Of a stretch of DNA of 64,000 nucleotides, positions 18,357 to 27,441 are shown one piece after another. Each line of letters starts with the position of its first letter. Positions within the stretch are counted from its first letter, which is position 1. The translations under genes and the position numbers were made by a program. The DNA is from Hyphomicrobiaceae bacterium (GTDB lineage Bacteria; Pseudomonadota; Alphaproteobacteria; Rhizobiales; Devosiaceae), in NCBI GenBank assembly GCA_020638095.1, contig JACKJF010000003.1:1054001-1118000 (forward strand), read 5' to 3'. Below the pieces are notes generated by a model. It saw only the letters and a list, made by a program, of their open reading frames with translations, did no database searches and was not told the DNA's origin.

Positions 18357-21300
18357 TCATACAGGCTGACTGCCCAGAACTGCAAGCAGGCGGGGATTAA
18401 TTTCTTTGCTCACCGACATGCCGGTTGCCTGTTCAAATTCGCCGATCGCGTCGCGGGTTTTGGGGCCGATGAGGCCATCTGCCGTGCCCGCGTCGTAGCC
18501 GAGCTTGTTGAGCGCCAGCTGCACTTTCTGGATCACGTCACGGTTGTCGATTGCCGGGCCCGGATCGAACTGATTGGACCAGGTTCCAATTGGCGCGAAA
18601 TTGGCCTTGATATCAACGGGTTGCGGTGCCCAATTGGCCACTTCCGCATCGAGCCGCGCCACTGTGTCGGCATCGAGCGAGCGCGCAATGTCCGTCTTTG
18701 CCTGCAGGGCGTCCTGGTCGCCGGCCGCAGCCGCAATCGAAAACCACTTGTATGAGGTCGAAAGATCCTGAGCGACGCCAAGGCCGCGTGCATTGAGCAT
18801 TCCGAGATTGAACTGGCTGTCGGTAAGACCAAGTGCCGCAGCCCGTTCGAACCAGTAGGCGGCCTTCTGGAAGTCCTGCTCGCCGAGCGCACCACTGGCA
18901 TTCATTGCCGCGAGGTTGTGCATCGACATCCGGTTGCCGAGTTCGGCGCCCCGTTCATACCAATAGGCGGCCTGTTCGGCGTCTTTGTCGACGCCGGTGC
19001 CATTCTCGTACATGTTGGCGAGCAGGTACATCGCCGGCGCGAAACCCTGTTCCGCGGACCGCTGATACCAGTCCTCGGCCTTTTGCATGTCCTGCTGCAC
19101 CGCCCGGCCTTCGGCATAGATCGCCGCCACTTCATATTCCGCCTGCGGATTGCCGTCCGCCGCCGCTTGGCGCAGTTCTGCGGGTCCCACGCTGTCGTCG
19201 GGCATGCCCAGAGGCGCCATGGCCGGTGCCGCCAGCATCGATTGCGGTGTAAGGCTCGCCTGCTCGAGAGCTGCCGGCATGTTGAGAAGCGGCGCCGGGT
19301 CGATCATGCGCACATCGGCTTCCGGCGCGCTGAGCTGGTCGCCATCGATCGCGCCGACCGGCATCGGATCGGCATTTGTGTCGACGTTTTCGCTCGCTGC
19401 CGGCGGTTCGGCGACGGCCACAGGTTGCGGCGCAGGCGCCGCCAGCCTCTGGCTGATCAGATTGAGAGCGAGAAGCGAGACCGCGACGACCGTCAGGCCA
19501 AGCAGAATCGGCCGCCGGTAGCGGTTGAGAAAACTTTCGTTCTGCGAAACGATGTCGAGATGGTCGTCGTCGGCGACGGGCGCGTCCATCTGCGGTTCGG
19601 CGGGCTTTGGCGCTTCGGCTTTTGCACGCCGAAGGCTGAACCGCCCCTTGCGTTCCGGCTTTTCTTCGGCCTGCGGCATGTCGTCGACGGTGGGCATGAC
19701 GAATTGTGGCTGCTCTGTCGCAGGCGCCTCGGCTTCACCGGCTTTCTTTCGCTGAAACCGGTTGAGCGCACGGCCGAAGATCGAATTCGATCCGGCATCT
19801 GAAAGTTCAGGATTGTTGGCCTGCGCAGCGCGGCGCGCGGCGGCAATGAAGGTCGAGCGGCTGACGGATGGCGCCGACGGGTTTTCCTCGCTGAAGGCGG
19901 AACGGACCGGATACCGCTGTTCGTCGCCGGAGAAATCATGCTCCTGCTGGCGGCGCGCCGGACGTGCGCCGAATCCTTCAAACTCGCTTTCGTCATCAAC
20001 GGCTGCGAACGAGGAAACCGGCGCCGGCGGAGGCACGACCGAACCGGCGTCGAACGACATGCGCGGATTGGCCTCTGCATCCGTTTCGTGACGCATCGGC
20101 CGATCGCCTCGTTCTTCCTTGAGAAGATCGGGCACCGGCACCGAGCGCTTTGGTGGCGCGAAGGGCGCGGGCTCGGGTTCCGGCGTGGGCTTGGGGTAGG
20201 CCGGGGCATTGAGCGGCGCTTCGTCGGCGGGGCGCCGCGGCATCGCATCGCGCAATTCCGGCAGAAGGTGGCCGGACGCGGCTTCCCCGTCTCGCTCGAG
20301 GCCCGGATGGGCCCGGCGCTTGAAATCGGACGGCATGACGTCGTCGTCGCCCGCCTCGGGCTCCAGGGCGAACTTGTCGAACTCGGAGCTATCGCTTGGT
20401 TCGATCATCGGGCGGTGGGCCGGCGAAGGTTCAACCGGCGGCAGGTCGGCAACGCGGGCGACAGGTGCCGGCTGGCCGGCCTTCACCGAATCCTCGAGCG
20501 CCGCGAGGCGTGAATTGACCTTGCGTATGCCCTCTTCCAGCGGTGTGAAATCGGTTGCGACAGGCTGTGGCGCCTTGGTGATGAGTTCGCTGATGCGCGT
20601 TTCGAACTTCTTGAGAAGTTCCGCCGTCAGCCGGTTTCCATTCTGTTCGGCGGTCGCCATCGCCTCGGTTGCTTTCTTGGCAACGAGTTCCGCGAGTGTG
20701 TCCGCGTCTGGGAGCGAGGTTGCCGCCATTGGCGCGGCGTTGGCCCGCAATTGTTCGAGGTCCGCGCTCGTCTTCTCGAGCTTTTCGGTCAGCTGGCGGA
20801 TCTGCTGTTCGAGTTGCGGCGACGATTCGAGCTTGACCGCGCGGCTTTTGAGGCCGTTGGCGATGCCGCCGATCTTGGCGTCGAGTTCGGCGAGGCGCGG
20901 GCTGAGGGCGGAGTCGATTCCGCGGGCGACCGCACCATCGACGTCGACCGGTTCTGCCGGCTTGGCCACCGGCCGGTTTTCGAGATCGCTGATCCGTTCA
21001 TTGAGCGCATCGATGCGCGTGGTGATGACCGAGGTCACGGCCGGACCCTTGGCTGACTTGATGGTCGCCGAAAGGTCGGTGATGTCATTGGTCAGCCGCT
21101 GCAGCAGCGGGGCGGGGGTGGCGACGTTCTGTTCGAGAAGATCGAGCCGGTCGAACAGGCTGCGCAGGCTTGTCTGCACATCCATCGACGACATGGCGTC
21201 AAGCCGCTCGTAGATGTTGCGGACCCCATCTTCGATGGCCGAAAACTGTTCTCCGGTCGCACCCGAATTGAGCTGCTGCATCAAGCTCGACTGGGCCGCG

Positions 21301-22073
21301 CTTTGCTCGGCCTGGATCGCTGAAAGCCGTTCGAACGATTCCGACAGGAGTCCGAGGCGCTGCTCCATGCCGCTGAGGTCGGCCTGTCCGGTTCCCTCGA
21401 TCGATGTCCTCAGGGCCTCGATCTGGCGTTCGACCGACTGGAAGGCGCTGCGTTCGTTGACCTTGCCCGCCAGCACTTCGACAATGTCGGTAAGCTGTTC
21501 GATCTGAACCGCAATTTCGCTGAGATGCGCGCTCGACACCCGGTCCGAACCGACCACATCGTCGAGCCGCGACAAACGTGCGCTGATATCCGCGATCGCC
21601 GTCTCGATCTGCCCGAATTGCTCGGCACTCCGCCGTGCATAGCTGTTGAATTCGTCCTGGCGGCGCGTATCGGCCGCCTCGCGCCGGTCGCCCTGCGACC
21701 GCCGGCGGTCGAAGCTGTCAAAGCCGTCGTCCTGACGGTATCGCGAGAGGTGCCGGCTGGACCGGATCTGCTCGATTGCGTTCTCAAGATCGCGACGGGA
21801 ACTGGATGGCATGGCAGGTGCCTCCTCCAAATCGGAAAACCGCTGCATGGCCGAATGCACGTTGCGAAGGGCCGCCGCCTGGCGCTCATTTCCTGCGGAC
21901 ATCATGGTGCGCGGGGTCTGGCGCGCCTGCTGGTCCTCGAGTTCGAGATCGGCCTGCTTGCGCACCACTTCATCGAGCAGATCCTCGAGCTCATCGCGCA
22001 GGGCCAGCCACTCGCGACGCATCGGATCGCCGTCGGATTGCAGCCAGTTGGGTTTGCGTTGCTCGCGAGCCAT
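18357..22073 (-). CDS. PodJ-like polar localisation protein (coiled coil, Sel1 repeats, peptidoglycan-binding domain)
   Basis: A very large protein (about 1238 residues from the ATG at 22073). The cytoplasmic part is long coiled coil with RREWLALRDELEDLLDEVVRKQADLELEDQ near the start, followed by a Pro/Glu-rich linker. One membrane helix (RPILLGLTVVAVSLLALNLI) precedes a periplasmic part with four Sel1-type repeats (AEYEVAAIYAEGRAVQQD, AMYLLANMYENGTGVDKD and two more) and a C-terminal PG_binding_1 domain (VQLALNKLGYDAGTADGLIGPKTRDAIGEFEQATG). This architecture is that of PodJ and relatives that organise the new pole in Caulobacter and Rhizobiales. A longer start at 22184 is possible but reads like leader sequence. 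Confidence 0.8.
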   Translation of the reverse strand: MAREQRKPNWLQSDGDPMRREWLALRDELEDLLDEVVRKQADLELEDQQARQTPRTMMSAGNERQAAALRNVHSAMQRFSDLEEAPAMPSSSRRDLENAIEQIRSSRHLSRYRQDDGFDSFDRRRSQGDRREAADTRRQDEFNSYARRSAEQFGQIETAIADISARLSRLDDVVGSDRVSSAHLSEIAVQIEQLTDIVEVLAGKVNERSAFQSVERQIEALRTSIEGTGQADLSGMEQRLGLLSESFERLSAIQAEQSAAQSSLMQQLNSGATGEQFSAIEDGVRNIYERLDAMSSMDVQTSLRSLFDRLDLLEQNVATPAPLLQRLTNDITDLSATIKSAKGPAVTSVITTRIDALNERISDLENRPVAKPAEPVDVDGAVARGIDSALSPRLAELDAKIGGIANGLKSRAVKLESSPQLEQQIRQLTEKLEKTSADLEQLRANAAPMAATSLPDADTLAELVAKKATEAMATAEQNGNRLTAELLKKFETRISELITKAPQPVATDFTPLEEGIRKVNSRLAALEDSVKAGQPAPVARVADLPPVEPSPAHRPMIEPSDSSEFDKFALEPEAGDDDVMPSDFKRRAHPGLERDGEAASGHLLPELRDAMPRRPADEAPLNAPAYPKPTPEPEPAPFAPPKRSVPVPDLLKEERGDRPMRHETDAEANPRMSFDAGSVVPPPAPVSSFAAVDDESEFEGFGARPARRQQEHDFSGDEQRYPVRSAFSEENPSAPSVSRSTFIAAARRAAQANNPELSDAGSNSIFGRALNRFQRKKAGEAEAPATEQPQFVMPTVDDMPQAEEKPERKGRFSLRRAKAEAPKPAEPQMDAPVADDDHLDIVSQNESFLNRYRRPILLGLTVVAVSLLALNLISQRLAAPAPQPVAVAEPPAASENVDTNADPMPVGAIDGDQLSAPEADVRMIDPAPLLNMPAALEQASLTPQSMLAAPAMAPLGMPDDSVGPAELRQAAADGNPQAEYEVAAIYAEGRAVQQDMQKAEDWYQRSAEQGFAPAMYLLANMYENGTGVDKDAEQAAYWYERGAELGNRMSMHNLAAMNASGALGEQDFQKAAYWFERAAALGLTDSQFNLGMLNARGLGVAQDLSTSYKWFSIAAAAGDQDALQAKTDIARSLDADTVARLDAEVANWAPQPVDIKANFAPIGTWSNQFDPGPAIDNRDVIQKVQLALNKLGYDAGTADGLIGPKTRDAIGEFEQATGMSVSKEINPRLLAVLGSQPV

Positions 22074-22323
22074 TTCGGCGGGTCGACCTCGTGGGGACAG
22101 GCGGGAATCTAGGCGGTTGGCGCCTCCTCTCTTTTCGGAAAACAAGGTAAAGAACGCGTTAACCCTTGCCGCGTTTTGCAACACATCGATCCAAAGGTGG
22201 CCGCCAGACTGTAGCGAAGTCCGGCAAAATGCTTGATTTCAGGGTTAAAATTGCGTTTAGACTGCCAGCCGCGGCGGAGCAGGTATGGCTCCTGCTTGGT
22301 CGAGTGCAAACACGGGGATACCC

Positions 22324-22746
22324 ATGCTCAAGGAATTCAGGGATTTTGCCCTCAAAGGCAACATGGTTGATCTGGCCATTGGCGTGATCATCGGCGCGGC
22401 CTTTGGCGCCATCGTTTCGTCGCTTGTCGACGACGTCTTCATGCCGATCATCGGGCTGATTATCGGCGGTATCGACTTCTCAAATCTGTTCATCGTTCTC
22501 AACAACCCGAACAACGTTCCAACCCCGTCTCTGGCAGCGGCGCAGGACGCCGGTGTCGCAACCATCAACATAGGCCTCTTCATCAATGCGGTGGTCAAGT
22601 TCACCATCATCGCTTTCGTGCTCTTCCTCGTCGTCAAGGGCATGAACAGTCTGAAGAAGAAGGAAGAAGCAAAGCCTGCGGCCCCGGCCGAACCGCCCGC
22701 CGACATCAAGCTGCTTGGCGAGATTCGCGATCTCCTGAAGAAATAG
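22324..22746 (+). CDS. mscL: Large-conductance mechanosensitive channel
   Basis: A 140-residue channel that opens under hypo-osmotic membrane tension. It has the N-terminal helix [28 protein letters not shown] (TM1 with the gating constriction), [14 protein letters not shown], a short periplasmic loop, TM2 ([16 protein letters not shown]) and a charged C-terminal helix. The ATG at 22324 gives the exact family N-terminus. A strong terminator follows at 22798. Confidence 0.95.
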   Translation: MLKEFRDFALKGNMVDLAIGVIIGAAFGAIVSSLVDDVFMPIIGLIIGGIDFSNLFIVLNNPNNVPTPSLAAAQDAGVATINIGLFINAVVKFTIIAFVLFLVVKGMNSLKKKEEAKPAAPAEPPADIKLLGEIRDLLKK

Positions 22747-22797
22747 GGCACTCGCCGGTTCACCTGAGGGTCGCCGGCGTCATTTCAGTCACTGCAA

Positions 22798-22832
22798 GCC
22801 GCCGCTCCGCAAACGAGCGGCGGCTTCGTTTT
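22798..22832 (+). terminator. Rho-independent terminator after mscL
   Basis: A perfect 10-bp GC-rich stem (GCCGCCGCTC with GAGCGGCGGC), a 7-base loop and a T-rich tail (TTCGTTTT). It lies 50 bp past mscL. Confidence 0.85.
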
Positions 22833-22856
22833 GGACTCATCTCAGGATATTAGTCC

Positions 22857-22908
22857 TTGACAATTCAGATATAGGAATTTTACCCTATATATAGGGATTT
22901 GCTCCTAT
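22857..22908 (+). promoter_or_regulatory. Promoter with nested four-half-site dyad before the FixJ-like gene
   Basis: TTGACA at 22857-22862 looks like a -35 box. The region just downstream holds a perfect 14-bp palindrome (CCCTATATATAGGG, 22883-22896) flanked at exactly equal distance by ATAGGA (22871-22876) and TCCTAT (22903-22908). All four half-sites share ATAGG. The arrangement overlaps the expected -10 and start site, so it looks like an operator for a dimeric or tetrameric repressor. The cognate protein is unknown. Confidence 0.6.
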
Positions 22909-22995
22909 GTAGTTGAATGGATGCTGGTGGCAAGGCGGCGCGCATCCGGATTCGCTTCCCGGCAAACCGTGACGATCGGATGGTTTGGCAAAGCG

Positions 22996-23012
22996 GTGCA
23001 AACCCGCAGGCG
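22996..23012 (+). repeat. 17-bp leader repeat, copy 1
   Basis: GTGCAAACCCGCAGGCG lies 29 bases before the ATG of the FixJ-like gene. The identical 17-mer occurs at 23776-23792 before the rhodanese gene. Both lie just downstream of an AT-rich dyad, so this is a shared 5' leader element. Confidence 0.7.
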
Positions 23013-23041
23013 GCATGATTGATCGAATGAAGAGGACCCCC

Positions 23042-23677
23042 ATGAGCGATCAGGTATACTATCATTCCTATCTCAACCGCGACCGCATGGTGCATATTGT
23101 CGACGGTGACCCAGGCACGTGCGAGGCACTCAGCGTTCTGTTCCGCCTGGAAGGGTTCCAGACCCGCTTCTCCACCGACACAGAGGCCTTTCGTATGGCC
23201 TTTGCGTCGAGCGTGCCCGATATCGTCGTTCTCAATCTTGAAGATCGGTTCGGCCCAACCCATCCTACGCTCCGCCTGGTCAAGGACCGGCAGATGGGGA
23301 TCCCGGTCTTTGTGCTGCTTGATCGTGCAGACGTTGGTGGAGCGGTCGAGGCAATGAAGCTTGGCGCAACCGATGTCTTCACCAAACCGTTCGACAGCGA
23401 AAAGCTGATGCGGGCCGTGCGCGATGCTCTGCGGCGAGACGTCCATCTCGGCGCGGTGCAGGGTGGCCGGCGGCCGGTCGAGGTTCGTGGTTTCAACCAG
23501 CTCACCCCCCGTGAACGCGATGTGCTCCAGCGCATTTCCAACGGCCAGTCGAACAAGGAGGCCGGGCGTGAACTGGGGATCTCGCCGCGCACCGTCGAAG
23601 TGCATCGCGCCCGCGTCATGGAAAAGCTCGGCGCCCGCAACACCGCCGACCTCATGCGGATCGTCCTTACCGGCTGA
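23042..23677 (+). CDS. FixJ/LuxR-family response regulator with a degenerate receiver
   Basis: 211 residues from the ATG at 23042 (AGAGGA upstream). The N-terminal receiver-like domain is about residues 15-130; the C-terminal LuxR-type helix-turn-helix is LTPRERDVLQRISNGQSNKEAGRELGISPRTVEVHRARVMEKL. The position of the phospho-acceptor aspartate holds Asn65 (IVVLNLED instead of VVLD), and the conserved acidic pair is D21-G-D23. The switch Lys is kept (FTKPF). It therefore probably works without ordinary phosphorylation. Its promoter carries a nested dyad and its leader shares a 17-mer with the rhodanese gene next door. Confidence 0.85.
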   Translation: MSDQVYYHSYLNRDRMVHIVDGDPGTCEALSVLFRLEGFQTRFSTDTEAFRMAFASSVPDIVVLNLEDRFGPTHPTLRLVKDRQMGIPVFVLLDRADVGGAVEAMKLGATDVFTKPFDSEKLMRAVRDALRRDVHLGAVQGGRRPVEVRGFNQLTPRERDVLQRISNGQSNKEAGRELGISPRTVEVHRARVMEKLGARNTADLMRIVLTG

Positions 23678-23736
23678 AACGCTACGGACGGACCTTGGCC
23701 CTGCTCGCCGGATTGTGACTTGAACGTCAACGTGTC

Positions 23737-23767
23737 TTGAGCTATATATTAGAAAAATCTAATATAT
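23737..23767 (+). promoter_or_regulatory. Promoter with 10-bp inverted repeat before rhodanese gene
   Basis: TTGAGC (23737-23742) and TAATAT (23760-23765) are 17 bp apart, a good sigma-70 spacing. A perfect inverted repeat with arms ATATATTAGA (23744-23753) and TCTAATATAT (23758-23767), 4-bp spacer, covers the spacer and -10. AT-rich dyads like this are bound by ArsR-type sulfur regulators in related bacteria. That link is only a guess, prompted by the rhodanese product. Confidence 0.6.
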
Positions 23768-23775
23768 GATTTGCA

Positions 23776-23792
23776 GTGCAAACCCGCAGGCG
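23776..23792 (+). repeat. 17-bp leader repeat, copy 2
   Basis: Identical to 22996-23012 and placed 18 bases before the rhodanese ATG. Confidence 0.7.
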
Positions 23793-23810
23793 CGATCAAG
23801 GATTCCTCGA

Positions 23811-24263
23811 ATGACTGAGACCAAACTGAAATTGTCCCGGCGTCTCGTGCTGGGCGCCGGTGTGGCGGCCGCCGCGGCAATGCCGATCGCCGGATTTGCC
23901 GCGGACGATCCGAATATCACGGATCGGAGCGCTTATGACCGCCAGCAGGCGGGTCAGATGATCATCGTTGATGTGCGCACGCCTCAGGAATGGCAGCAGA
24001 CCGGCGTTGCCGTCGGTGCGGAGCCAATCGACATGAACGACCCGCAATTCCTTCAGAAACTGGCAGAGTTGCGCCAGCAGAACCCCGGAACCGAGTTTGG
24101 CTTCATCTGCCGCTCGGGAAACCGGTCTGGTCAGGTTCAGTCCTTCCTTGCCCAGAATAACGTGCCCGATGTCTACTCAGTATCGGGAGGCATGTCGGGA
24201 AACGGCCAGTCCGCTGGCTGGATTGCCGATGGGCTGCCTGTCGAACCCTGGACCGGCCAGTAG
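23811..24263 (+). CDS. Exported rhodanese-domain protein
   Basis: A 150-residue sulfurtransferase-like protein. The N-terminus SRRLVLGAGVAAAAAMPIAGFAA is a Tat-like or Sec signal peptide ending AFAA-type, so the protein should be periplasmic. The rhodanese domain has IIVDVRTPQEWQQTGV and the active-site loop FICRSGNRSGQV with its catalytic cysteine, then YSVSGGMSGN. It could carry sulfane sulfur. It shares a leader element with the upstream regulator gene, which suggests coordinated expression, and ends in a bidirectional terminator. Confidence 0.85.
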   Translation: MTETKLKLSRRLVLGAGVAAAAAMPIAGFAADDPNITDRSAYDRQQAGQMIIVDVRTPQEWQQTGVAVGAEPIDMNDPQFLQKLAELRQQNPGTEFGFICRSGNRSGQVQSFLAQNNVPDVYSVSGGMSGNGQSAGWIADGLPVEPWTGQ

Positions 24264-24282
24264 GCCAAACGGCTCCGAAACG

Positions 24283-24310
24283 AAAAAGCCCGCCAAACGG
24301 CGGGCTTTTT
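24283..24310. terminator. Bidirectional terminator between rhodanese gene and hemA
   Basis: A 12-bp perfect stem (AAAAAGCCCGCC with GGCGGGCTTTTT) and an AAAC loop. The A and T runs at both ends serve the rhodanese gene on the plus strand and hemA on the minus strand. Confidence 0.9.
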
Positions 24311-24328
24311 GCTGACCTGGTGGCGACC

Positions 24329-25609
24329 TCAGCCCCCGATGGTCGGCAGGGTCAGATCCCCCGAATTGAGTTTGCTGGCCGTGAGCTGCGACGTGTCGAC
24401 ATGGGTCGGCAGGTTCAGCGCCTTCCAGACCGACAGAACCGCGTCGCGAAGTTCGTAGATCATTTCGTCAGTGTGAAGCGGCGTCGGCGTGATCCGCAGA
24501 CGTTCCGTACCCTTGGGCACGGTCGGGTAGTTGATCGGCTGAATGTAGAGATTGTGTTTCTCCATCAGCATGTCGCTCGCCGCCTTGCAGAGGCGCGCAT
24601 CGCCGACCATCAGTGGCACGATATGCGTTTCGGTCGGCATGACCGGCAAACCCGCCTCGGTAAGAACCTTTTTTGTCATTGCCGCCTGACGCTGGTGCGC
24701 CGTGCGTTCAGCCTGAGAAACCTTGAGATGTTCGATCGAGGCCCGTGCGGCGGCGCAAAGCGCCGGGGGCAGGGCGGTCGTAAAGATGAACTCGGCGGCG
24801 TAGGAGCGTACCGCATCAACGATCGCGCTGCTCGCAGCAATATAACCGCCCATTGTGCCAAAGCCCTTGGCCAGGGTTCCCTCGATCACGTCGATTCGGT
24901 GCATGAGGCCATCCCGCTCGGAAATGCCACCGCCGCGTTCGCCGTAAAGCCCGACGGCATGAACTTCGTCGATATAGGTCAGAGCATTGAATTCTTCGGC
25001 GAGATCGAGAATTTCAGCAATCGGCGCCACGTCGCCGTCCATCGAATAGACCGACTCGAAGACAATCAACTTCGGGCGTGCCGGATCGGCGGCTTCGAGC
25101 AACTGACGCAGATGCGCCATGTCATTGTGCCTGAAGATCTGCTTGGTCACGCCCGACTGACGCACGCCGGCGATCATCGAGGCGTGATTGAGCTGATCGG
25201 AAAAGATGATGCAGTTCGGCAGGAGCCGGGCAATGGTGGAAATCCCCGCTTCATTGGAAACGAATCCGGAAGTGAAAACCAGCGCCGCCTGCTTGCGGTG
25301 CAGGTCTGCCAGCGACCGTTCGAGTTCGACCAGCGGCCGGTTGGTGCCGGAAATGTTGCGTGTGCCGCCGGCGCCGACGCCAAGCGCCTGGGCCGTGTCG
25401 CGCATCGCATCGATGACCTTCTGGTTCTGCCCCATCCCCAGATAGTCGTTCGAGCACCAGATGGTGATTTCGCGGGCATTGTCCTGCGCATCGCGATAGA
25501 GCGCCTTGGGAAACCGGCCGGCGATCCGTTCCAGGTCGGCGAATACGCGGTAGCGTTTTTCCTGACGCAACGCATCGACCGCATTCTCGAAAATGCCCTG
25601 ATAGTCCAT
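24329..25609 (-). CDS. hemA: 5-aminolevulinate synthase
   Basis: Condenses glycine and succinyl-CoA to 5-aminolevulinate, the first step of tetrapyrrole synthesis by the C4 (Shemin) route of alphaproteobacteria. 426 residues; PLP-binding Lys248 in TLAKGFG, Asp214 in IDEVHAVG, glycine-rich [14 protein letters not shown], and [19 protein letters not shown] near the C-terminus. Of two adjacent ATGs the second (25609) gives the canonical MDYQ start and better spacing to AGGAG. Confidence 0.95.
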   Translation of the reverse strand: MDYQGIFENAVDALRQEKRYRVFADLERIAGRFPKALYRDAQDNAREITIWCSNDYLGMGQNQKVIDAMRDTAQALGVGAGGTRNISGTNRPLVELERSLADLHRKQAALVFTSGFVSNEAGISTIARLLPNCIIFSDQLNHASMIAGVRQSGVTKQIFRHNDMAHLRQLLEAADPARPKLIVFESVYSMDGDVAPIAEILDLAEEFNALTYIDEVHAVGLYGERGGGISERDGLMHRIDVIEGTLAKGFGTMGGYIAASSAIVDAVRSYAAEFIFTTALPPALCAAARASIEHLKVSQAERTAHQRQAAMTKKVLTEAGLPVMPTETHIVPLMVGDARLCKAASDMLMEKHNLYIQPINYPTVPKGTERLRITPTPLHTDEMIYELRDAVLSVWKALNLPTHVDTSQLTASKLNSGDLTLPTIGG

Positions 25610-26034
25610 CATTTCTCCTATCGGAATTTCCGCCCTCTGCGGTTGGACCGGGGTGCCCAACGAGGGTCTGGTATGTAAGATCGCCTAACGGTTTGCAACC
25701 TCGCGAACCTTGATCGGTGTCAAGCTTGGCCGGCGCCCGCGACCGCGAAAGCCGATTCTTTGAACCCTCGGATAGGCGGCCGCGTCCAACAAACAGGACA
25801 AAACCGGCGCTGAATCGCCTCGACACCGACAAAAGATGCAAATTCCAATGAACAATTCATTCGCTCGGCGCGAACGGTGTTTGGAGCATCCTGATGCGAT
25901 ATGTCGCGCCCACAAGCCGGAATCGGCATCTGTGTCCGGAACAACACGCACGCTAACCACTCCGCATCGGCATGCTTGATGAACGGTAAAGCGTTGTTTA
26001 GGGTTTGTGACCGGACGTGCCACAGGAGTGAACA
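25610..26034. other. 425-bp intergenic region, nothing recognised
   Basis: Divergent gap between hemA and the next gene. Apart from the two ribosome sites at its ends I see no gene, hairpin or repeat. It must hold the two promoters, and its lower GC than the flanks fits that. Confidence 0.5.
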
Positions 26035-27327
26035 TTGAAGAGTTTTTCGGCTTCGAGTTTCCCAAGAGAAAATGCCGACGTTCTCGAACGCGCCCGCCAG
26101 ATGGTCCACGCGGATCCCCAGGCACTTTTCACCGACTTTCAGTGGTTCCTTTTTGAGGGCCGCGACACGGTATTTTACACCGCCTATTCGACCCGTACCT
26201 TCGACAAGGACGGCATCATCAATCTCGTCGCTGAAATGGTTACCCTTGCGCCCCAGCTGACCCACGGCTTTGTCGGCGCCAGCCCCGGACAGCCGTTCCC
26301 CAAGCACGTTCTTGATGCGATTACCTCCATTGAGACCGTTTCGAGCTTTGATGGCTATCCCGACAAATGGCTGTCGACCAGCGAGGACATTTTCGCTCAC
26401 CAGGAATTGCCGCTCTTCCGCGTCATGGTCGCCCAGCTGGCTGACGGACCGGACGAACAGGGCCGCCGCGCGCTCATTCAGGTCCGCGCCAGCCATGCGG
26501 TGATGGAGGGGTCCGATTCTGCCCTTCTAACCCGGTCGCAATCGGCTGGTCACGGCATCATGTCCGACAAGGACAACAAGATCGGGCTCTGGGAGCGCAT
26601 CAAAAGCACGCTTCGTGCCTGGTCCATGACCGGACTTTATCTCGGCATCGGCGTTCTGCTCGCCCCGCCCGAAAAAGCGTTCGGTTTCCGCACCCTCGCC
26701 ATCAGCCGCCACCGGCTGCGCATTCTTGCCAACAAGCTCGGCGTCCGTCAGCGCTCGCTCTACTTTGCGCTCGTGACCTACGCGCTCAACGGCGATGGCA
26801 AGGACAAGAACCTGGCGAAGCGCGTCATCGGCATCGCCTATACGATGCTCGACAACAAGCGCCACGCGGCCGACGACGATTTCTTCCGTGTCCGGGCGCT
26901 CGAAGCCAAATTCAAGGTGCATGAGGATTTCGAGACCTATGTTCGCGCGATCGACGACACGGTCGGCCACATCGAACAGAAGGACATCACCCAGTTCCAG
27001 ATGATGGTCAACGCGATGTTCAAGACGTTGCGCGCCCTCAACCGCTTCATCCCGGCCATCCCGCCCAAGCGCTTCTGGCGCTTCAACGGCGCGGTGCGCA
27101 TGGTTCTGACCCTGGTGCCGCCGCACCGTCCGTATGGCAGCCTGACCAACGGCGTCATCGAGCCGATCTTCTGCGGCGCTTATCATCCTGGTGTGAACAT
27201 CTGCACCTTCTGCCCGGCGCGTGACAACCTTGCCCTTGGGTTCACCATGGAAGAGCGGCTGATCGAGCATGTCGACCAGATCATTCCGCTTCTGGAACAG
27301 ATCGAAGCCCGGCACGCCAACGACTGA
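26035..27327 (+). CDS. WS/DGAT- or condensation-domain-like acyltransferase
   Basis: A 430-residue protein starting with TTG at 26035, supported by AGGAG 6 bases upstream. SHAVMEGSD around residue 150 resembles the HHxxxDG active site of wax ester synthase/diacylglycerol acyltransferases and condensation domains, but with a single His and Glu for Asp. The C-terminal GVNICTFCPARDNLALGFTMEERLIEHVDQIIPLLEQ matches the end of that superfamily. It probably joins an acyl group to an alcohol or amine, or is a catalytically altered relative. No partner gene is adjacent. Confidence 0.6.
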   Translation: MKSFSASSFPRENADVLERARQMVHADPQALFTDFQWFLFEGRDTVFYTAYSTRTFDKDGIINLVAEMVTLAPQLTHGFVGASPGQPFPKHVLDAITSIETVSSFDGYPDKWLSTSEDIFAHQELPLFRVMVAQLADGPDEQGRRALIQVRASHAVMEGSDSALLTRSQSAGHGIMSDKDNKIGLWERIKSTLRAWSMTGLYLGIGVLLAPPEKAFGFRTLAISRHRLRILANKLGVRQRSLYFALVTYALNGDGKDKNLAKRVIGIAYTMLDNKRHAADDDFFRVRALEAKFKVHEDFETYVRAIDDTVGHIEQKDITQFQMMVNAMFKTLRALNRFIPAIPPKRFWRFNGAVRMVLTLVPPHRPYGSLTNGVIEPIFCGAYHPGVNICTFCPARDNLALGFTMEERLIEHVDQIIPLLEQIEARHAND

Positions 27328-27441
27328 GCGGCGGCCGAACAGGCACCCAGTGGAGCGCGCCAGCGCACTTCACCACTTTGCTGCCCCAATCGCGGAATAA
27401 TGACCTCGGTCCATTCGGCTGACCAAATTGGGGCACTCATA

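Noticed and set aside
24320..25678. Plus-strand 452-codon frame opposite hemA
   Set aside because: hemA is unmistakable on the other strand.
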